DNA of 64,000 bases from Corallium rubrum (taxonomy: Eukaryota > Cnidaria > Anthozoa > Scleralcyonacea > Coralliidae). Positions 20,801 to 30,744 of the stretch are shown here, piece by piece; the stretch's first letter is position 1; each line of letters starts with the position of its first letter. The stretch lies in assembly GCA_964035015.1 (NCBI GenBank), contig OZ036005.1, forward strand, positions 13,344,468 to 13,408,467, read 5' to 3'. The position numbers were made by a program, and so were the translations under genes. A model generated the notes under the pieces. That model was given only the letters and a program-made list of their open reading frames with translations. It was not told where the DNA came from and ran no database searches.

Positions 20801-21500
20801 TAACCTGACAGAGTCAGGCCCGCTTTGCAAGTTTCAATTCCGCCTGCGGAAGGGAGGCGGAGGAAGGGAAAGGGGGCCTGATACAATTCTTTACCTGACC
20901 GCATGTAAAAAGCTGGATTTGGGCTTTTTCGTCTGGTCCATAAGACAAAATAAACCGAAAAGCTCTATTCTGATTGGTTTGCGTACATTTAATTATGAAT
21001 TAATATGATTTACATAATTAACAGAGCGTCTAACGAATCTAGCGATTCAACGATGTCACAGACGATGTTTAGACGGCGTTTAAAGTAAAATATCTAAAGA
21101 AAGAACGTCGCGAATGTATAGAAAAAGTCCTGTTTAATGAGGATGTGCTAGTTGTACACTGTACTTGTTACGGAAAGAGTGTAATATGCCAACTTCTCCC
21201 AAGCGTCTACGAAGAGAGAGCGAAGAGAGTTTATAAAAGACGTGCTCGTGAAGGAATTACTCCGAAACAATTCTGGATTGTAGTCGTGAGCTCCGCTTGA
21301 ATATCTAAGGAAACAGCAAATTTCAAACTTGGAGCAACTGGATTGTGCGATTAAAGCTTCGTCGATAGGAAATTCAGAAAATTATTTTGGGGGCGAAACG
21401 CGGCCAGGTAAAGAATTGCTTCGTCTTCTCGCCCGCCCGCCTGCCTCGCTCCCACTTGCTTTTTAGCGGAAGACGAGAATAATGCCTGATACTCAGGTTA
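20801..21500 (+). mobile_element. 700-bp TIR element with 9-bp target duplication and RecQ fragment
   Basis: Imperfect terminal inverted repeats: TAACCTGACAGAGTCAGGC at the left, GCCTGATACTCAGGTTA at the right. The flanks TGCTTTCAA (20792-20800) and TGTTTTCAA (21501-21509) are a 9-bp duplication with one mismatch, the size used by Mutator-like elements. The interior is GC-rich near both ends and carries a piece of a RecQ helicase gene. No transposase is present, so it is nonautonomous. Confidence 0.65.
21073..21300 (+). pseudogene. RecQ-type helicase motif I fragment
   Basis: An open frame of 75 codons between stops reads like the start of a RecQ helicase domain: ECIEKVLFNEDVLVV, then a P-loop region CTCYGKSVICQLLPSVYEE. 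In working RecQ proteins the P-loop is TGYGKS preceded by LP; here Gly is replaced by Cys and the preceding residues are changed, so nucleotide binding should be lost. Helicase motifs Ia-VI are absent. It appears to be a captured or residual fragment inside the 700-bp element. I see no ATG or splice sites that would make a gene. Confidence 0.7.
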
Positions 21501-21702
21501 TGTTTTCAAGGAATCGTTTCAGGATCCACGCGTCCAAGTGAAAACAATTAAATTCGACTGAAATTCGACGTTTAACTCGACGTCGCATTGACGTCGCATT
21601 ACCGACGAAGTTAATTCCAATTAAATTCGTCTGAATTAAATTCGTCTGAATTAAATTCGTCTGAATTAAATTCGTCTATTGTGCGACGTTTAGCGCAGGC
21701 CT

Positions 21703-21943
21703 GAGTCAGACGGATAGATAATGCGACGATAATGCGTGTTCGACATGGCGAATTATCGTCGCGTCGAATTAAATGTTTCTCTTCTGTCTGTGACAATTCG
21801 GCGCCATATTTTCAAGAAGTAAGGCTCCGCGAGTCCAAGTAAAGACAATTATCGACTTAAATTCGATGTTAACTCCACGTCGCATTACCGACGAAGTTAA
21901 TTCGAATTAAATTCGCCTATTGTGCGACGTTTAGCGCAGGCCT
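21703..21943. mobile_element. Foldback family C, copy 3 (truncated)
   Basis: Continues directly from copy 2. It repeats GATAATGCGTGTTCGAC, TTAAATGTTTCTCTTCTGTC and CATATTTTCAAG, and ends TTTAGCGCAGGCCT. Its first end is missing, so it may be a tandem duplication of part of copy 2. Confidence 0.65.
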
Positions 21944-22295
21944 CAGGTCTTTCGACTGGTTCAATTCTGCAACAATTCCAGCATCTTGCAGCTTTGGTGC
22001 AATTTAACGCTAATTTAACAGCTCAAGTGCTTTTAAAGCGAAAATTGCGTTGTTTTTTTACTGAGTATGCGCAGAAACAGTTTTACGTGTCATGCTCCAT
22101 AATAATTTACATGTAGAAATAGTTGCATGTGCAACTCTCCTTCTAGTATAAGTAAAACTATTAGAATGTAAAATTCTTTTTCAGGGTATCTTGGATATCG
22201 TAAAATTCTTTGTCATTCAAAACAGAAAAACCGTAGTTCTTTTTTCGTAGATAACGTTTAATGCTTTGGATAAACGCTCGGATAATAGACGATTA
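21944..22295. other. Nothing recognised
   Basis: AT-rich, with a 64-codon chance open frame and no motif. Confidence 0.5.
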
Positions 22296-22365
22296 AGGAG
22301 TGTTGGCGGCACAGTGGTTAGTGCACGTGCCTTTCACCTGTGACAAGGGTTCGATACCTGCTATA
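22296..22365 (+). repeat. tRNA-derived SINE head
   Basis: GGCGGCACAGTGGTTAGTGC looks like a pol III A box and GGTTCGATACC like a B box, about 31 bases apart. The cloverleaf cannot be completed. Probably a SINE fragment. Confidence 0.5.
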
Positions 22366-23004
22366 TGGAATATAATTTATTTCTCTGTCCTCCATACTGT
22401 AGTAACTTAAAACTAAAACAAATTTATTGAAGATCTTGATAGCGCATGTTGTATTTTCGTTTTTATGTTGCTCGGGAATTAAAGCCGAAAAACGAGTGAA
22501 ATAAAGGCAAGAAGTTCCAAGGTAATTCCTCGGTTTTGCATTGCGCGGCTTTTCTGCGCATAATTCTGCAATACTAATTCAAGATGTAACCAAGTGTTAG
22601 TGACGAAAATACATAAAAATATCACTAAGGAGGCTAAATCAGCTAATAATAACTTTGACAAGAAGATACTAACTTAATTTGGGATTTTGAAAAAAATTAT
22701 AAATTTGTTGCGTGCTTTCGTATATAGATGAAATTATAGAGAATATTGCTCCATGTTCAAGCTTTAACACCCACCTTTTTCCAATTATTTATTTCCTCCA
22801 CCCGCTCTACAACATATATGAAATAGAGGAAGGGTCATTTCGAGAATTTCAAATATCGTACGTTTCTCGTTCTTACCGCTTCAAAAAAACATGTAACAAG
22901 AAAGAATCTGGACATTCTTATATCGCAAAAATAGGCTCGCCCAGGGCGCATGTGTCTACTGCGTTTAATGCCTATAGTACTATGGTTAAAAACAATGATG
23001 CAAC
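22366..23004. other. Nothing recognised
   Basis: AT-rich intergenic sequence. Short open frames on both strands lack motifs. Confidence 0.5.
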
Positions 23005-23126
23005 TGCGTACTTGTAACAACCTTGTATGCTTAGCTGAACAAGATTCTTGACAAAATTGACGGAATTGTAGACTTGTAACAACCTTGAATTCAGATCTAG
23101 AGCTGAACAAGATTTTTGACAAAATT
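23005..23126. repeat. Two-copy tandem duplication
   Basis: ACTTGTAACAACCTTG, then AGCTGAACAAGATT, then TTGACAAAATTG occur twice in the same order, about 67 bp apart. Confidence 0.75.
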
Positions 23127-23631
23127 GTCTATGCTCACAGGCCATTCTTTTTTTTAACTTTAAAAAAAAACAAGTCACTCAACTCAGAGTAAAGAAGGTT
23201 AAGCACTAACAACCCTACTCACATCTAGCATGAGTTCCAAGCCCGGACAGGTGCATGGCCATGCACCCATTCAAATACTAACTCAAGCCAATAGGGCTTT
23301 ACTCTGGTCCTCAGTGGTGGTGCACTAATAGCTTGACTATTACAGCTATGCATGGTACTAACAACTAGTCATAAAGTATCGTAGTAAAGCTTTAAGTAGG
23401 CCAATCAAATTAACATAACTTTATACAACTCACAAAATTTGACTTAATTGACTAATACAGTATTTAAATATCTTCGTTACAACAATTTGTCAAACGATAA
23501 TGCAATCTAGTTAGAAGGTAAAGGAAATCGCATGAGATAACAAGCATCTCTAGTATTAATGCTGTAAAATTTAATAGTGAATGCAAAAGATGTCCAGCAA
23601 TGTCATCAAAATTAAAAGAGCAACCATACAT
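23127..23631. other. Nothing recognised
   Basis: AT-rich spacer without gene or clear element. Confidence 0.5.
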
Positions 23632-23730
23632 TAACTCATTCCTCTCCGGGGGCTTCCCCAGAGGTGAATAAAATCGTCTGGCGTTAGCCAGAATAAAATA
23701 CTAAAGACCAATTCGGACAAGAAAGAGTTA
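23632..23730. mobile_element. 99-bp MITE, copy 1, with two internal hairpins
   Basis: Ends TAACTCATTCCTCTCCG and CGGACAAGAAAGAGTTA are inverted repeats, with TTAA at both outer edges. Inside are two hairpins, CTCTCCGGGGGCTTCCCCAGAG and TCTGGCGTTAGCCAGA, each followed closely by AATAAAAT. Confidence 0.75.
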
Positions 23731-23743
23731 AAGAGATAGTTTA

Positions 23744-23842
23744 TAACTCATTCCTGTCCGGGGGCTTCCCCAGAGGTGAATAAAATCGTCTGGCGTTAGC
23801 CAGAATAAAATACTAAAGACCAATTCGGACAAGAAAGAGTTA
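23744..23842. mobile_element. 99-bp MITE, copy 2
   Basis: Differs from copy 1 at one visible base (CTGTCCG for CTCTCCG) and starts 112 bp downstream of it. The left TTAA is degraded to ATAA. Confidence 0.75.
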
Positions 23843-23865
23843 ATTGTATTCAAAACATGTGGATA

Positions 23866-25795
23866 CAAGGTAGTTTTAGACTGGTTTTACACTATTTACT
23901 CCCAAAACCATAGTTTTACACTGCTTTAAAACTTTTAGGTCCCCACAACGTAGTTTTAGGCTGGTTTTACACTTTTTGGTCCCCACAATGCTGTTTTAGA
24001 CTGGTTTCACACTTTTAGGTCCCCACAACGTAGTTTTAAGCTGGTTTTACACTTTTGGGTCCACACAATGCTGTTTTAGACTGGTTTTACACTTTTAGGT
24101 CCCCACAACGTAGTTTTAGGCTGGTTTTACACTTTTAGATCCACCACCGGGAGGTTTTAGAGTGGTTTTACACTGTTACGTCCCAACAATGCTGCTTTAG
24201 GCTCGTTTTACACTTTTTTGCCCCCCTAACGCACTTTTAGACTGGTTTTACACTTTTTGGTCCCCACAATGCCGTTTTAGACTGGTTTTACACTTCTAGG
24301 TCACCCACAATGCTGTTTTAAACTGGTTTTACACTTTTAGGTTCTCACAATGTTGTTTTGGACTGGTTTCACAGTTGTAGTTCCCCACAAGTTAGTGTTA
24401 GACTGGTTTTACACTTTTGGGTCCCCACAATGCTGTTTTAGACTGGTTTTACACTTTTAGTTCCCACAAATCTGTGTTAGACTGGTTTTACACTTTTAGG
24501 TCCCCACAATGCTGTTTTAAATTGCTTTTACACTTTTAGGTCCCCCACAAGGTAGTTTTAAACTTGTTTTACACTTTCAGTTCCCCACAATGCTGTTTTG
24601 GACCGTTTTTACACTTTTAGGTTCCCACAATGTTGTTTTAGACTATTTTTGCAGTTTCAGGTCACCACAATGCTGTTTTAAATTGGTTTTACACTTTTAG
24701 GTCCCCACAAGTTAGTTTTAGACTGGTCAAACACTTTTATGTCCCCACAATGCTGTTTTAAATTGGTTTTACACTTTTAGGTCTCCACAAGGTAGTTTTA
24801 GACTGGTTTTACACTTTTAGGTCCCCACAATGCTGTTTTAAATTGGTTTTACACTTTTAGGTCCCCACAAGGTAGTTTTAGACTGGTTTTACACTTTTAG
24901 GTCCCCACAATGCTGTTTCAAATTGGTTTTACACTTTTAGGTCCCCACAAGGTAGTTTTAAACTGGTTTTACACCTTTAGGTCCCCACAATGCTGTTTTA
25001 AATTGGTTTTACACTTTTAGGTCCCCACAAGGTAGTTTTAGACTGGTTTTACACTTTTAGGTCCCCACAATGCTCTTTTAAACTGGTTTTACTCTTTTAG
25101 GTTCTCACAATGTTGTTTTAGGCTGGTTTTACAGTTGTAGGTACCCACAAGTTAGTTTTAGACCGGTTTTACACTTTTATGTCCCCTCAATGCTGTTTTA
25201 AATTTGTTTTACACATTTAGGTCCCCACAAGGTAGTTTTAGACTGGTTTTACACTTTTAGAATCTCACAATGTTGTTTTGGACTGGTTTTACAGTTGTAG
25301 TTCCCCACAAGTTAGTGTTAGACTGGTTTTACACTTTTGGGTCCCCACAATGCTGTTTTAGACTGGTTTTAGACTTTTAGTTCCCACAAATCTGTGTTAG
25401 ACTGGTTTTACACTTTTAGGTCCCCACAATGCTGTTTTAAATTGGTTTTACACTTTTAGGTCCCCCACAAGGTAGTTTTAAACTTGTTTTACACTTTCAG
25501 TTCCCCACAATGCTGTTTTGGACAGTTTTTACACTTTTAGGTTCCCACAATGTTGTTTTAGACTCTTTTTGCAGTTTCAGGTCACCACAATGCTGTTTTA
25601 AATTGGTTTTACACTTGTAGGTCCCCACAAGTTAGTTTTAGACTGGTCAAACACTTTTATGTCCCCACAATGCTGTTTTTAATTGGTTTTACTCTTTTAG
25701 GTCTCCACAAGGTAGTTTTAGACTGGTTTTACACTTTTAGGTTCCCACAATGCTGTTTTAAATTGGTTTTACACTTTTAGGTCCCCACAAGGTTG
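23866..25795. repeat. 40-bp satellite, block A
   Basis: About 48 monomers of 40 bp built as GTTTTAGACTG, GTTTTACACTT, TTAGGTCCCCAC and a variable six-base tail (AATGCT or AAGGTA). Units at the left edge are the most diverged (about 23866-24350). A 23-monomer (920-bp) higher-order repeat is seen: the rare text GTTGTTTTGGACTGG...TAGTTCCCC recurs at 24361 and 25281. The block ends where the Helitron-like element begins. Confidence 0.97.
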
Positions 25796-26440
25796 TCCCC
25801 GAGCCCGGGCGTAGGGCCGAAGGCCCGGAGCCCGGGTGAGGGTGCTAATCTCGACACGCGTGGAGTCCATTTTACACGCGTGTAGAAAAAGCAAGGAGGG
25901 GATTTTGAGTGATTTGAATATTTATATATTTAGTCCTTAGGATGTTCAAGTTGCGCCGTAAAAATATGGGGGGACTGGTAACAATATGCAGCCGGAAATT
26001 AATTGGCTGACGTCAACATTTAAAATCATTTAGTGATCACGATAGCAAAATAAACCGTCTTTTAATATAGCGAAATCATTTATTGTTGACGAGAATCTCT
26101 GGATGGGAATAAAGAAAGTCACTTTTTGGATTAGTCAGTACATCTCTATCGAAGTTACAGAAAGAAAAACTGAGGAAAAACTGTTTATTGTGAGAAAAAT
26201 GGAAACTAAAAGAGGGCAGCAAGAATAAACTCGAAGGTATAAAATTTCCGTGCAAAGACTAAGTCGCTATTAAAAGGTAAGCTTAAGTTTTTCATATTTT
26301 CTCGACCACTGTCCACTGAAAATATATTTTCGAATGAAAGTTTCCCTTTTGTTTCATCTTGAGAGATATCAATTTTATTACGTTGAGGGTTTTTGCTGTG
26401 TTTTGCTGAAGACGCCAGTCTTTTAGGACGTGGTATATAT

Positions 26441-26691
26441 TGTTGTATTAGCATATTGTATTAGCATATTGTTATATAAGTTGTAGACTATATTATTAAA
26501 GGACAGTCATTAACAGTGCTTCCACTTTTTATTTGCATAGCCCAGTCACTATGGGGGAGGGTTTAGATAAACAAGAGAAACAAAGAACTTTTGCAAAGAA
26601 GGCTAATAATATCTGACCCCTCCCCCCATGGTGACAGGCCCATGGAAGGAAATTTCCTTGCAAAGTGGAAGCACTGGTCATTAACACAACA
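26441..26691 (+). repeat. 5' LTR (80 bp, split by MITE)
   Basis: Contains two 13-bp direct repeats (TTGTATTAGCATA). Removing the 163-bp MITE and one 8-bp duplication restores the sequence of the 3' LTR exactly. Confidence 0.9.
26506..26684. mobile_element. hAT-type MITE in the 5' LTR (163 bp, 26514-26676) with 8-bp TSDs
   Basis: Perfect 15-bp terminal inverted repeats CAGTGCTTCCACTTT. Perfect 8-bp duplication GTCATTAA at 26506-26513 and 26677-26684. CAGNG-type ends and an 8-bp duplication define the hAT superfamily. No coding capacity. The uninterrupted 3' LTR acts as the empty site. Confidence 0.93.
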
Positions 26692-26710
26692 TGGTGGCAG
26701 CGGTGGGATC
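26692..26710 (+). other. Primer binding site
   Basis: TGGTGGCAGCGGTGGGATC begins immediately after the 5' LTR. The opening TGG pairs with a tRNA CCA end, and the pattern resembles the PBS of many animal Ty3-type elements. The exact tRNA (perhaps Leu) is not decided from sequence alone. Confidence 0.8.
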
Positions 26711-26828
26711 ATGCGAAAGGGCTTGCCAGAGAAGTAAAAGTGGAAGAGCGGTCGGTTGACGACTTAGAGGCGCCACTATCTTTTTGGTAAGGCTCTTGGT
26801 CCCTTTGATTGTGTCAGAGAAAGCACGA

Positions 26829-27521
26829 ATGGCGTTGTTCCAGGTACAACCACCAGAGAAGTTTACATGCAAACCCGAAGACTGGTTAAAATGGATCCGA
26901 CGCTTCAAGCGATTCAGGATGGCGTCAGCTCTCGACAAAGAAAGTGAAGAAAGTCAGGTTAATACTCTGATTTACTCAATGGGCGAAGAAGCTGACGATA
27001 TCGTGCAATCTCTTGGTATTTCAGTGGCAGACCAAAAGAAATACGACGTGGTCAAGAAAAGACTTGAAGATTTCTTCATCATTATTAAGAGAAATGTGAT
27101 CTTTGAACGAGCCAAGTTCAACTTGCGAAGCCAACAAGAAAACGAAGCTGTCGATGTATTTATTACAGACTTGTTCAATCTTGCAGAACACTGTAATTTT
27201 GGTGTCTTACGTGAGGAATTGATTCGTGACCGCATAGTGGTAGGAATTTGGGATAAAGCTTTGTCGGAAAAGTTGCAGCTCGAGGCAGAATTAACCTTAG
27301 AAAAAGCAGTGAACTGTGTTCGACAGAAGGAAACTGTTCGAAAGCAGCAGGGTTTTAAACGTAACCGCGTGCACATTCCATTGCCAGCCGCATATGATGT
27401 TACAAAGGATGCCGGTGCATTGAAGACTTCTCGTATACTTCCAGAACTGAATATTCATTCAAGACCAAAACGAACTGTAAAACTATCACTGAAAGCACGT
27501 GAAAGTAAAGGACTTGTGTAG
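26829..27521 (+). CDS. Gag-like protein of the mini LTR element
   Basis: 230 residues from the first ATG after the PBS to a TAG. It matches the Ty3/gypsy-type retrotransposon gag core common in invertebrates: FTCKPEDWLKWIRRFKRF near residues 11-30, a helical middle (LIYSMGEEADDIVQ), then DVFITDLFNLAEHC and LIRDRIVVGI near 115-140. Such proteins form the particle that packages the RNA. The CCHC zinc knuckle expected after this region is absent; the last 60 residues are basic and unlike pol. The frame is intact, which is notable for an element without pol. Confidence 0.85.
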   Translation: MALFQVQPPEKFTCKPEDWLKWIRRFKRFRMASALDKESEESQVNTLIYSMGEEADDIVQSLGISVADQKKYDVVKKRLEDFFIIIKRNVIFERAKFNLRSQQENEAVDVFITDLFNLAEHCNFGVLREELIRDRIVVGIWDKALSEKLQLEAELTLEKAVNCVRQKETVRKQQGFKRNRVHIPLPAAYDVTKDAGALKTSRILPELNIHSRPKRTVKLSLKARESKGLV

Positions 27522-27659
27522 GAAAGGATAATGTAATACAATTACCATTATTAATATTATTTAGATAAATTGAGTATATTTAGTTTCTGAACAATTGAAC
27601 TGAATGTTTAGTAGTTGAACATTTAGATCTCATTTTTTAAGAACTTAAGAAAATGTTTT

Positions 27660-27673
27660 AAAAAAAAGGGAGA
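27660..27673 (+). other. Polypurine tract
   Basis: A run of A then GGGAGA directly before the 3' LTR; it primes second-strand synthesis in LTR elements. Confidence 0.8.
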
Positions 27674-27753
27674 TGTTGTATTAGCATATTGTATTAGCAT
27701 ATTGTTATATAAGTTGTAGACTATATTATTAAAGGACAGTCATTAACACAACA
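27674..27753 (+). repeat. 3' LTR (80 bp)
   Basis: Starts TGTTGTATTAGC, ends TTAACACAACA. Identical to the reconstructed 5' LTR, indicating recent insertion. Confidence 0.9.
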
Positions 27754-27758
27754 TATAT

Positions 27759-28594
27759 GTTTTCCATATTTTTCTTGACCACTGTTATCTCTTTTTGAAT
27801 GAAAATTTGCCGTTTGATTAATCAAAAACAGTCTATTTATACTGCCATATTTTTGTTTTCTCTTATTTCTGGTATTCAATCTCTTAAATAGATTCGCTAC
27901 TATGTTTTCTGTGGTGTTTTTCGACGTGTTTTCTAGTGTTTTTGACTTTGACGTTTAATATTAACAACATACTCTTTTGATTATTGATATGAACTTTGTC
28001 AATTTTCGCCGCTGTTTTTCCTTATTTTTGACTGAAACCTTACCTGTTACTTTTTCATGGCAATTTGATTGTACTGGTTTGTTTTTAGTTCTATTATACT
28101 TATAGTTTTCGAACTATTAATTCTAATACGTTGGTTTTTCTGTCATTGTGAAACAGACAAGGAAGCCATTTAAACGCTTGCAAAATCTAAATTAAGATCA
28201 CTTTGGCAACGTCCATGTAAACAGAATATTACATTCATACAGATCGTAAACTAAGTTTTCCTTTTTGTTCAACTTTGCAATTCATGTAGTTGAAACAATT
28301 AGCCACTTTAGTCTTTGTAATTATCGTTTGCTTTTGCCGTGTCTCGCTGAGAATGCCATGCAGTGAGTCGCACGACGAGAACGTGACACATTTTTTTATC
28401 GTTTGTATATTTTCGAATAAAGATTTGTTGGGTTTTTTTGCTTCATCTTGATAGTCCGATTTTACTGTACTTTATTTACTTCGGTTCGATGACAGGGGTG
28501 TTATAATATATTTAGAAAAACTAATTGGATGCTTATTTGAAGAAAATTATCTATTAAAAGCGGGCGAGGGGTTGTTGCGTTCATGTATTTCTAG
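27759..28594. other. Distal part of Helitron-like copy 2
   Basis: No gene. TTTTCGAATAAAGATTTGTT near 28413 and the final GCGGGCGAGGGGTTGTTGCG resemble the 3' part of copy 1 near 3882 and 4111. Confidence 0.5.
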
Positions 28595-29781
28595 TTTTAG
28601 ACTGGTTTTACACTTTTAGGTCCCCACAATGCTGTTTTAAATTGGTTTTACACTTTTAGGTCTCCACAAGGTAGTTTTAAACTGGTTTTACACCTTTAGG
28701 TCCCCACAATGCTGTTTTAAACTGGTTTTACTCTTTTAGGTTCTCACAATGTTGTTTTAGGCTGGTCTTAAAGTTGTAGGTACCCACAAGTTAGTTTTAG
28801 ACCGGTTTTACACTTTTATGTCCCCACAATGCTGTTTTAAATTGGTTTCACACTTTTAGGTCCCCACAAGGTAGCTTTGGACTGGTTTTCCACTTTTAAG
28901 TCCGCACAATGCTGTTTTAAATTGGTTTTCCACTTTTAGGTCCACACAAGGTAGTTTTAGAATGGTTTTGCACTTTTCGGTCCCCACAATGCTGTTTTAA
29001 ACTGGTTTTACACTTTTAGGTTCTCACAATGTTGTTTTAGACTGGTTCTACAGTTGTAGGTCCCCACAAGTTAGTTTTAGACCGGTTTTACACTTTTAGG
29101 TCCCCACAATGCTGTTTTAAATTGGTTTTACACTTCTAGGTCTCCACAAGGTAGTTTTAGACTGGTTTTACAATTTTAGGTCCCCACAATGCTGTTTTAA
29201 ATGTGTTTTACACTTTTAGGTCCCCATAAGGTAGTTTTAGACTGGTTTTACACTTTTAGGTCCCGACAATGCTGTTTTAGATTGGTTTACACTTTTAGGT
29301 CCCCACAAGGTAGTTTTAAACTGGTTTTACACCTTTAGGTCCCCACAATGCTGTTTTAAACTGGTTTTACTCTTTTAGGTTCTCACAATGTTGTTTTAGG
29401 CTGGTTTTACAGTTGTAGGTACCCACAAGTTAGTTTTAGAACGGTTTTACACTTTTATGTCCCCACAATGCTGTTTTAAATTTGTTTTACACATTTAGGT
29501 CCCCACAAGGTAGTTTTAGACTGGTTTTACACTTTTAGGTCCCCACAATGCTGTTTTAAATTGGTTTTAGACTTTTAGGTCTCCACAAGGTAGTTTTAGA
29601 CTGGGTTTACACTTTTAGGTCCCCACAATGCTGTTTTAAATTGGTTTTACACTTTTAGGTCCCCACAAGGTAGCTTTGGACTGGTTCTACACTTTTAAGT
29701 CCGCACAATGCTGTTTTAAATTGGTTTTCCACTTTTAGGTCCACACAAGGTAGTTTTAGAATGGTTTTACACTTTTAGGTC
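28595..29781. repeat. 40-bp satellite, block B
   Basis: About 30 monomers lying between the two large insertions. Its left edge continues the phase of block A, and its right edge ends inside a monomer at TTTTAGGTC, where the Polinton-like element inserted. Confidence 0.97.
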
Positions 29782-30660
29782 AGTAGATGACCCCCCCACT
29801 ATAGCGGCACAAAGGGATGCCGCCTCATTAAATATTCGGTGTGACGCCCGGTGGTGTGACGCCCGGTGACGCCCGGTGTGACGCCCCCGTGTGACGCCCG
29901 GTTGTGTGACGTTCGGTGTGACGCCCGAAGGTAATTAATGCACATAGAGGGGGTGATATAAACTCAGTGTTGCGTAAGTGTCTGAATTGGCAGAGAACTG
30001 CTCTGGTCAAACCTGAATATTATTTGAATAATATGGAGACTTTGAATATTATATTAGTCAGAACCTAAATGACCAAACAGTCTTATACACGTTTGGTGGC
30101 AATAAGTGTTAACAATTTTAGAGAGTTATCGTTTACTTTGGCCTAGTTTGTAGAGGAACGAAACAGAAATGGATAGAGGCGCTTTATATTTTTTATCTTA
30201 AACTTGGTTTGGAGGAATATAGCGGGATTTTGGTTAAGTAATCCGAGTGTCATTTTCGAAGAGATGAATGTTGACAGTTTTGGTCGAATTATTGCCTATC
30301 TAACCTTAGTCTATAACCTACTAGTGATTCCTTGGATGAAGAAACAGTTCGAGAAATCGTAAGAAGACACAAATCAATTCGAAAAGCGAAGAACAAAGAC
30401 TTGTCCATATATAACTGAGATACATCAGGGTTACTAGGCTTTCTGTTAATAAGAACGATATAAACAAGATTCTCGCACGTGCAGGAGACAAAAGAGAAAA
30501 CTCGTTAAAGTTACTAATGACCAAAACATAACAGGATTTGCATATAAGTAGAATATTTAATTCATTTTAGGGGTGATCATGAGTTTTGGGGGGATAATAA
30601 GGGGCATGAAGAGGTATTAATGCATGGGCAGGTCTAGGCGAGAAAGTCATTAGCGTGTAT
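29782..30660. repeat. Left long terminal inverted repeat
   Basis: Pairs with 34390-35240 over its length, with scattered differences. The outermost 150 bp contains repeated GTGTGACGCCCGG units. Confidence 0.85.
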
Positions 30661-30744
30661 TTTGCATAAGACAGAATTCACATGCAACAATCAGTTTAAA
30701 ATATTTATTTCGGTTTTCGTTCAAACATATACATATAAAAAGTT

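Larger units (their letters stand above)
20564..21702. mobile_element. Foldback family C, copy 2, split by a 700-bp insertion
   Basis: Starts AGGCCTGCGCTAAACGTCGC and ends GCGACGTTTAGCGCAGGCCT. The sequence is interrupted at 20801-21500 by a different element; joining the flanks restores the order seen in copy 1 (CATGNTTTCAAGGAATCG). Near its right end a 15-bp unit GTCTGAATTAAATTC is repeated about 3.5 times (21620-21670). Confidence 0.75.
26436..27758 (+). mobile_element. Gag-only LTR retrotransposon with 80-bp LTRs
   Basis: LTRs at 26441-26513 plus 26685-26691 (split by a MITE) and 27674-27753 are the same 80 bases, starting TGTTG and ending CAACA. A perfect 5-bp duplication TATAT flanks it (26436-26440 and 27754-27758). 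PBS, gag and a purine tract follow in the expected order. No protease, reverse transcriptase or integrase is present in the roughly 1.14-kb element, so it would depend on another element's enzymes, like TRIM or TR-GAG elements. Confidence 0.88.
25796..28594 (+). mobile_element. Helitron-like nonautonomous element, copy 2 (inside satellite)
   Basis: Starts TCCCCGAGCCCGGGCG and ends CATGTATTTCTAG, the same termini as copy 1 at 2931-4145. The flanks CACAAGGTTG and TTTTAGACTGG join into an existing satellite variant (see about 44610), so insertion was clean with no duplication. Without its own nested insertion it is about 1.48 kb. The GC hairpin GGGCCGAAGGCCC lies near the TC end. No gene of its own. 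Confidence 0.6.

Noticed and set aside
21922..22116. 64-codon frame in AT-rich spacer
   Set aside because: Short, no motif, no splice-bounded continuation.
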